Program-made: the position numbers and the translations under genes
In this document: piece by piece, positions 61,379 through 64,000 of the stretch
Layout of the letters: every line of letters begins with the position of its first letter
How positions within the stretch are numbered: position 1 is the stretch's first letter
Notes under the pieces: model-generated
What the model saw: the letters and a program-made list of their open reading frames with translations, nothing else
What the model was told of the DNA's origin: nothing
Database searches by the model: none
Assembly: GCF_000938265.1 (NCBI RefSeq)
Contig: NZ_JYFC01000007.1
Span: 161,085-225,084 of the forward strand
Direction: 5' to 3'
Source of the DNA: Agreia bicolorata
Lineage (GTDB): Bacteria; Actinomycetota; Actinomycetes; Actinomycetales; Microbacteriaceae
DNA length: 64,000 nt

Positions 61379-62001
61379 GCCCGTCCTTTCGGCGAATCGT
61401 TCGATGAGTGAAGCCGAGCCAGCAGTCGACCGAGGGGCGTGTGTGCCTCGAGGTCGATTCTCACCTGGGCCACTGACATCCGGTCGCTTACTGCCTGCGG
61501 GGTGATTCCCAGCTGGCCGGCAGCGTCGCGCTGCGTTCGTCCCTGTGCCAGAAGGTCATAGACCTGCCAGCCCTGTTTCGTGCGGCGTTCTCGCACGGAG
61601 AGCAGAAGCAGCATCAGAGCCTCGAAGTCTGCCGCGTCGTCTGTGTGCGATGTGTTCTCGTGCCGACAGGCAAATCGATGGGGGGACTTTTTTGCGGATT
61701 CCACGGCGGCTCTGGCTGCGATGAAAGCGGGGCCACGAGCCTCGCGTGTGGTCGTTCCCAATGGATGTTCGACACCGCCCACGCCGAGGCCGACGCTCCA
61801 ACGTCCTGTGCGGGTGAGGTCGAGAATCATCGCGATAGCCGTGTCGGCGTCGATGACGAGGGCCTGTATCTCGTCGCCGGCATTCCTATCCACTGGAAGA
61901 GCCAGTCCCGTGCCGAATTCTTCGTTTAGCCGGGCTGTCGTCAGAGATACCAGGTCGGCGGTATTCCGGCTGTCTACCTGGTCTGCGGTGATCACGAACA
62001 T
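61375..62001 (-). CDS. SatD-like protein with C-terminal HTH
   Basis: A 208-residue SatD-family protein (N-terminal FVITADQVDSRNTADLV, LALPVDRNAGDEIQALV) with a C-terminal helix-turn-helix, GRTQRDAAGQLGITPQAVSDRM (about residues 155-176), resembling sigma-70 region 4. SatD function is not established. I chose the ATG at 62001 because AAGGAGA lies just upstream; an ATG at 62019 would place the start before that site. A palindromic operator candidate lies 14-33 bases upstream. Confidence 0.85.
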   Translation of the reverse strand: MFVITADQVDSRNTADLVSLTTARLNEEFGTGLALPVDRNAGDEIQALVIDADTAIAMILDLTRTGRWSVGLGVGGVEHPLGTTTREARGPAFIAARAAVESAKKSPHRFACRHENTSHTDDAADFEALMLLLLSVRERRTKQGWQVYDLLAQGRTQRDAAGQLGITPQAVSDRMSVAQVRIDLEAHTPLGRLLARLHSSNDSPKGRA

Positions 62002-62014
62002 AAGGTCTCCTTCA

Positions 62015-62034
62015 ATCAAGTCTTCAGACTTGAT
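62015..62034. promoter_or_regulatory. Perfect palindrome before SatD-like gene
   Basis: ATCAAGTCTTCAGACTTGAT is a 9-bp perfect inverted repeat with a two-base centre. The half site ATCAAG recurs at 62044-62049 and 62073-62078. It may be an autoregulatory operator or a leader hairpin beside the ribosome binding site. Confidence 0.7.
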
Positions 62035-62047
62035 ATCAACGTGATCA

Positions 62048-62077
62048 AGCCTACTGACCTGATTGGCTGATGATCAA
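62048..62077 (-). promoter_or_regulatory. Promoter of SatD-like operon
   Basis: On the minus strand TTGATC (62072-62077) and TAGGCT (62048-62053) are 18 bases apart. Both elements overlap ATCAAG/CTTGAT half sites. Confidence 0.6.
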
Positions 62078-62124
62078 GACCCTAGCCCTGTTTCTATCCG
62101 AGTGGGGCCTGCCGGCTCCGCTGA

Positions 62125-62130
62125 TACTGT
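62125..62130 (+). promoter_or_regulatory. -10 element TACTGT, leaderless tyrS
   Basis: TACTGT ends six bases before the tyrS GTG. Confidence 0.55.
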
Positions 62131-62136
62131 GATCAG

Positions 62137-63444
62137 GTGTCGACGACTCCGAATGAAATTCTCTCCAGCCAACACAACGATTCCTCGTTCGACGATGTCT
62201 GGGATGAAATCGAGTGGCGCGGTCTCGTTCATGTGTCGACCGACCGTGATGCGCTGAAGGAACTGCTCGCAGGCCCACCCATCACGTACTACTGCGGATT
62301 CGACCCGACCGCTCCTAGTCTCCACCTGGGAAACCTGGTGCAGATTCTGCTCCTGCGTCGACTTCAGCTTGCGGGGCACCGGCCTCTCGGACTGGTCGGA
62401 GGATCGACCGGGCTCATCGGGGATCCCCGGCCGACCGCCGAGCGCACTCTCAACACCAAGGACACCGTCGCCGAGTGGGTTGACTACCTTCGGGGCCAGA
62501 TCGAGAAGTTCCTCAGCTTCGAAGGCGAAAACGCTGCTCGGATGGTCAACAACCTCGACTGGACACAGCCCCTCTCCGCCATCGACTTCCTCCGCGACGT
62601 GGGCAAGTACTACCGAGTCGGCACCATGCTCAAAAAAGATGCCGTGAGCGCGAGACTCAATTCCGATGCAGGGATCAGCTACACGGAGTTCAGCTACCAG
62701 ATCTTGCAGGGCATGGACTTTCTTGAGCTCTACAGAAGCTTCGGCTGCGTGCTCCAGACCGGAGGCAGTGACCAGTGGGGCAATCTCACCAGTGGAACTG
62801 ATCTCATTCACCGGGCTGCACAGGGTGCAGCTCATGCCATAGGCACGCCGCTGATTACGAACTCGGATGGCACCAAGTTCGGCAAGAGCGAGGGGAATGC
62901 GGTCTGGCTCGATCCCGCACTCACGAGTCCGTACGCGTTCTACCAGTTCTGGCTCAACACCCTCGATGCCGATGTCATAGCTCGACTCAAGATATTCACC
63001 TTCCTTCCACGCGTCGAGATCGAGAGAATCGCCATGCTCGTCGAGGAAGAGCCGTTCCGGCGTGAAGCGCAGAGGACGCTCGCCTACGAGGTGACGTCGC
63101 TTGTTCATGGAGTCGAGGCGACCGAATCGGCGATTGCGGCCGCGCAGGCTCTGTTCGGCCAGGGCGACCTGGGCGAACTGGACGAGGCGACGCTGGTGTC
63201 GGCGCTCCGCGAGTTGCCGAACACCACGTGCACGCCCGACACCTTGATCACTCAACTCATGGTCGACACCGGGCTGACGAAGAGCGCGAGTGAAGCGCGA
63301 CGTGCTATCGCCCAGGGCGGCGTCTACGTAAACAATTCGGTGGTCGTCGACGAGTCGGCAACGATCGATGGATTGATCCTTGCCGGGGGAGTGGCTGTTC
63401 TTCGGCGGGGCAAAAAGACCCTCGCAGGAGTCTTCGTAGAGTGA
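62137..63444 (+). CDS. tyrS: Tyrosyl-tRNA synthetase
   Basis: Class I synthetase charging tRNA-Tyr. The 435-residue product has the HIGH-type motif in PTAPSLHLGN, the tyrosine-binding YQILQGMDFLELYR, the KMSKS-type KFGKS in DGTKFGKSEGN, and a C-terminal S4-like RNA-binding domain (SASEARRAIAQGGVYVNN). It starts at GTG 62137. The rRNA leader lies downstream. Confidence 0.96.
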   Translation: MSTTPNEILSSQHNDSSFDDVWDEIEWRGLVHVSTDRDALKELLAGPPITYYCGFDPTAPSLHLGNLVQILLLRRLQLAGHRPLGLVGGSTGLIGDPRPTAERTLNTKDTVAEWVDYLRGQIEKFLSFEGENAARMVNNLDWTQPLSAIDFLRDVGKYYRVGTMLKKDAVSARLNSDAGISYTEFSYQILQGMDFLELYRSFGCVLQTGGSDQWGNLTSGTDLIHRAAQGAAHAIGTPLITNSDGTKFGKSEGNAVWLDPALTSPYAFYQFWLNTLDADVIARLKIFTFLPRVEIERIAMLVEEEPFRREAQRTLAYEVTSLVHGVEATESAIAAAQALFGQGDLGELDEATLVSALRELPNTTCTPDTLITQLMVDTGLTKSASEARRAIAQGGVYVNNSVVVDESATIDGLILAGGVAVLRRGKKTLAGVFVE

Positions 63445-63490
63445 CGATCCGCGGAATTTCGCGGCGACACGCCCGGGCCGCACATCGGTT

Positions 63491-63519
63491 TTGACGGCCG
63501 CGTAAACTGCCCGTAATGT
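63491..63519 (+). promoter_or_regulatory. rRNA upstream promoter, TTGACG-N17-TAATGT
   Basis: TTGACG (63491-63496) and TAATGT (63514-63519) are separated by exactly 17 bases. It is the upstream promoter of the rRNA leader region. No gene is seen between it and the next promoter. Confidence 0.75.
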
Positions 63520-63613
63520 CTTCTCTTGTCACCCCACAGGTTCGGAAAGCCGAAGAGCTTCCGGCCTCAAGCGGGACCAAATCCTAAGCTGGATCAGATG
63601 CGCTCTAGAAGTG

Positions 63614-63642
63614 TTCTGTAGGACTGCTTTAGGATGTATAAC
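63614..63642 (+). promoter_or_regulatory. Possible middle rRNA promoter
   Basis: TTCTGT (63614-63619) and TATAAC (63637-63642) have a 17-base spacer. The -35 is weak. Confidence 0.4.
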
Positions 63643-63683
63643 GCCTCTTCCCAGGAACGTTCTGTCGAAGTCGAGTTGAGCGC

Positions 63684-63697
63684 CCGGAATCATCCGG
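63684..63697 (+). other. Small hairpin in rRNA leader region
   Basis: CCGGA (63684-63688) and TCCGG (63693-63697) flank ATCA, just before the third promoter. Confidence 0.3.
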
Positions 63698-63715
63698 ATC
63701 AGCGCGAAACACGAT

Positions 63716-63744
63716 TTGACAGAAACGAAACGTGGGTCTAGGTT
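63716..63744 (+). promoter_or_regulatory. rRNA promoter, TTGACA-N17-TAGGTT
   Basis: A consensus -35 TTGACA (63716-63721) and TAGGTT -10 (63739-63744) with a 17-base spacer. It is the strongest promoter in the window and is the expected main rRNA promoter. Confidence 0.85.
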
Positions 63745-63805
63745 TGAGAAGTTGCCTCGATGTGATGCTGTGCCGGTTGGTGTGGTTGATGTTGGGTGCG
63801 TCCGA

Positions 63806-63828
63806 TCTTTGAGAACTCAACAGCGTGC
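63806..63828 (+). promoter_or_regulatory. rRNA antitermination box (boxA-like)
   Basis: TCTTTGAGAACTCAACAGCG starts this conserved actinobacterial rRNA leader element, like the mycobacterial boxA region TTTGAGAACTCAATAGTG. It indicates a 16S rRNA gene shortly downstream. Confidence 0.85.
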
Positions 63829-64000
63829 ACTAAGTCAAATGCCAAATACCCCGGGCACTACACCGTTTGGTGTGTGTTTGGGATTCCTTTGGAAATAGAT
63901 ATAAACATACAAAGCAAGTCAGTAATGATTTGTTCTGTCAGTTTCAAACTTGCAATCATTCTGCCTATTCCGGTTGTTTGGTTGTGCGTAATCATTTACG
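63829..64000 (+). other. Partial 16S rRNA leader, continues beyond window
   Basis: No coding gene is seen. The sequence is A/T-rich compared with the rest and contains an ACACC-GTTT-GGTGT hairpin (63860-63873). The 16S gene itself does not begin inside the window. Confidence 0.7.

Overview
The window is one continuous, densely packed stretch of a high-G+C actinobacterial chromosome, most likely from Microbacteriaceae. The assignment is an inference from gene content and order: leuS-comEA-comEC-holA-rpsT-lepA-hemW-hrcA-dnaJ-rsmE, then phoH-ybeY-corC-era, then a ClgR-like regulator, DUF3046, recA and recX. DUF1844 and PriA-type HisA are also actinobacterial features. I see no insertion sequence, prophage, CRISPR array, plasmid gene or tRNA gene. 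Nearly everything is core genome, and the unusual signals lie in gene starts, overlaps and regulatory DNA.

Layout. 1-7300: 3' part of leuS, a small membrane protein, comEA/comEC (DNA uptake), holA and the opposite-strand rpsT. 7300-14970: an aminotransferase fused to a GNAT domain, an atypical SDR, lepA, DUF1990, hemW and two tandem DUF4870 membrane proteins. 15060-28600: hrcA-dnaJ with a CIRCE operator, rsmE, a HIT protein, the coupled phoH-ybeY-corC-era run, dapA, ribonuclease J, ftsK and pgsA. 28590-39100: the cinA C-terminal domain, a ClgR-like regulator, DUF3046, recA-recX, miaB-miaA-dapF, an RsmC-like methyltransferase, hflX, and lexA divergent from a LysM membrane protein. 39100-43480: hisC-hisB-hisH-priA, an SseB-like protein and DUF1844. 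43500-46000: infC-rpmI-rplT and an rRNA/tRNA 2'-O-methyltransferase. 46060-53070: a glutamate ABC transporter and pheS-pheT. 53090-60620: argCJBDFH, a 48-residue membrane protein coupled to argH, and a 3-methyladenine glycosylase. 60640-63450: a SatD-like regulator with a membrane partner, and tyrS. 63450-64000: a promoter and antitermination region that should lead into a 16S rRNA gene just outside the window.

How the genes work together. recA and lexA each have an actinobacterial SOS box. The LysM membrane protein divergent from lexA sits where mycobacterial Rv2719c (ChiZ) and Bacillus yneA sit, so it is the best candidate for an SOS cell-division inhibitor. comEA/comEC could feed single-stranded DNA to RecA. 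infC-rpmI-rplT, pheST, lepA, era, ybeY, rpsT, tyrS, leuS and the rRNA leader are translation genes. argCJBDFH carries most of arginine synthesis (argG not seen) and lies near a glutamate importer.

The strongest general signal is leaderless transcription. At least eleven genes have a TANNNT -10 hexamer 6-8 nt before the start codon. Other points are an AUC start for infC, a probable CUG start for the SseB-like gene, a terminator-like hairpin inside the first codons of the gene after rplT, and a self-complementary ATCAAG/CTTGAT operator before the SatD-like gene. All motif statements are by eye; no search or folding was run.
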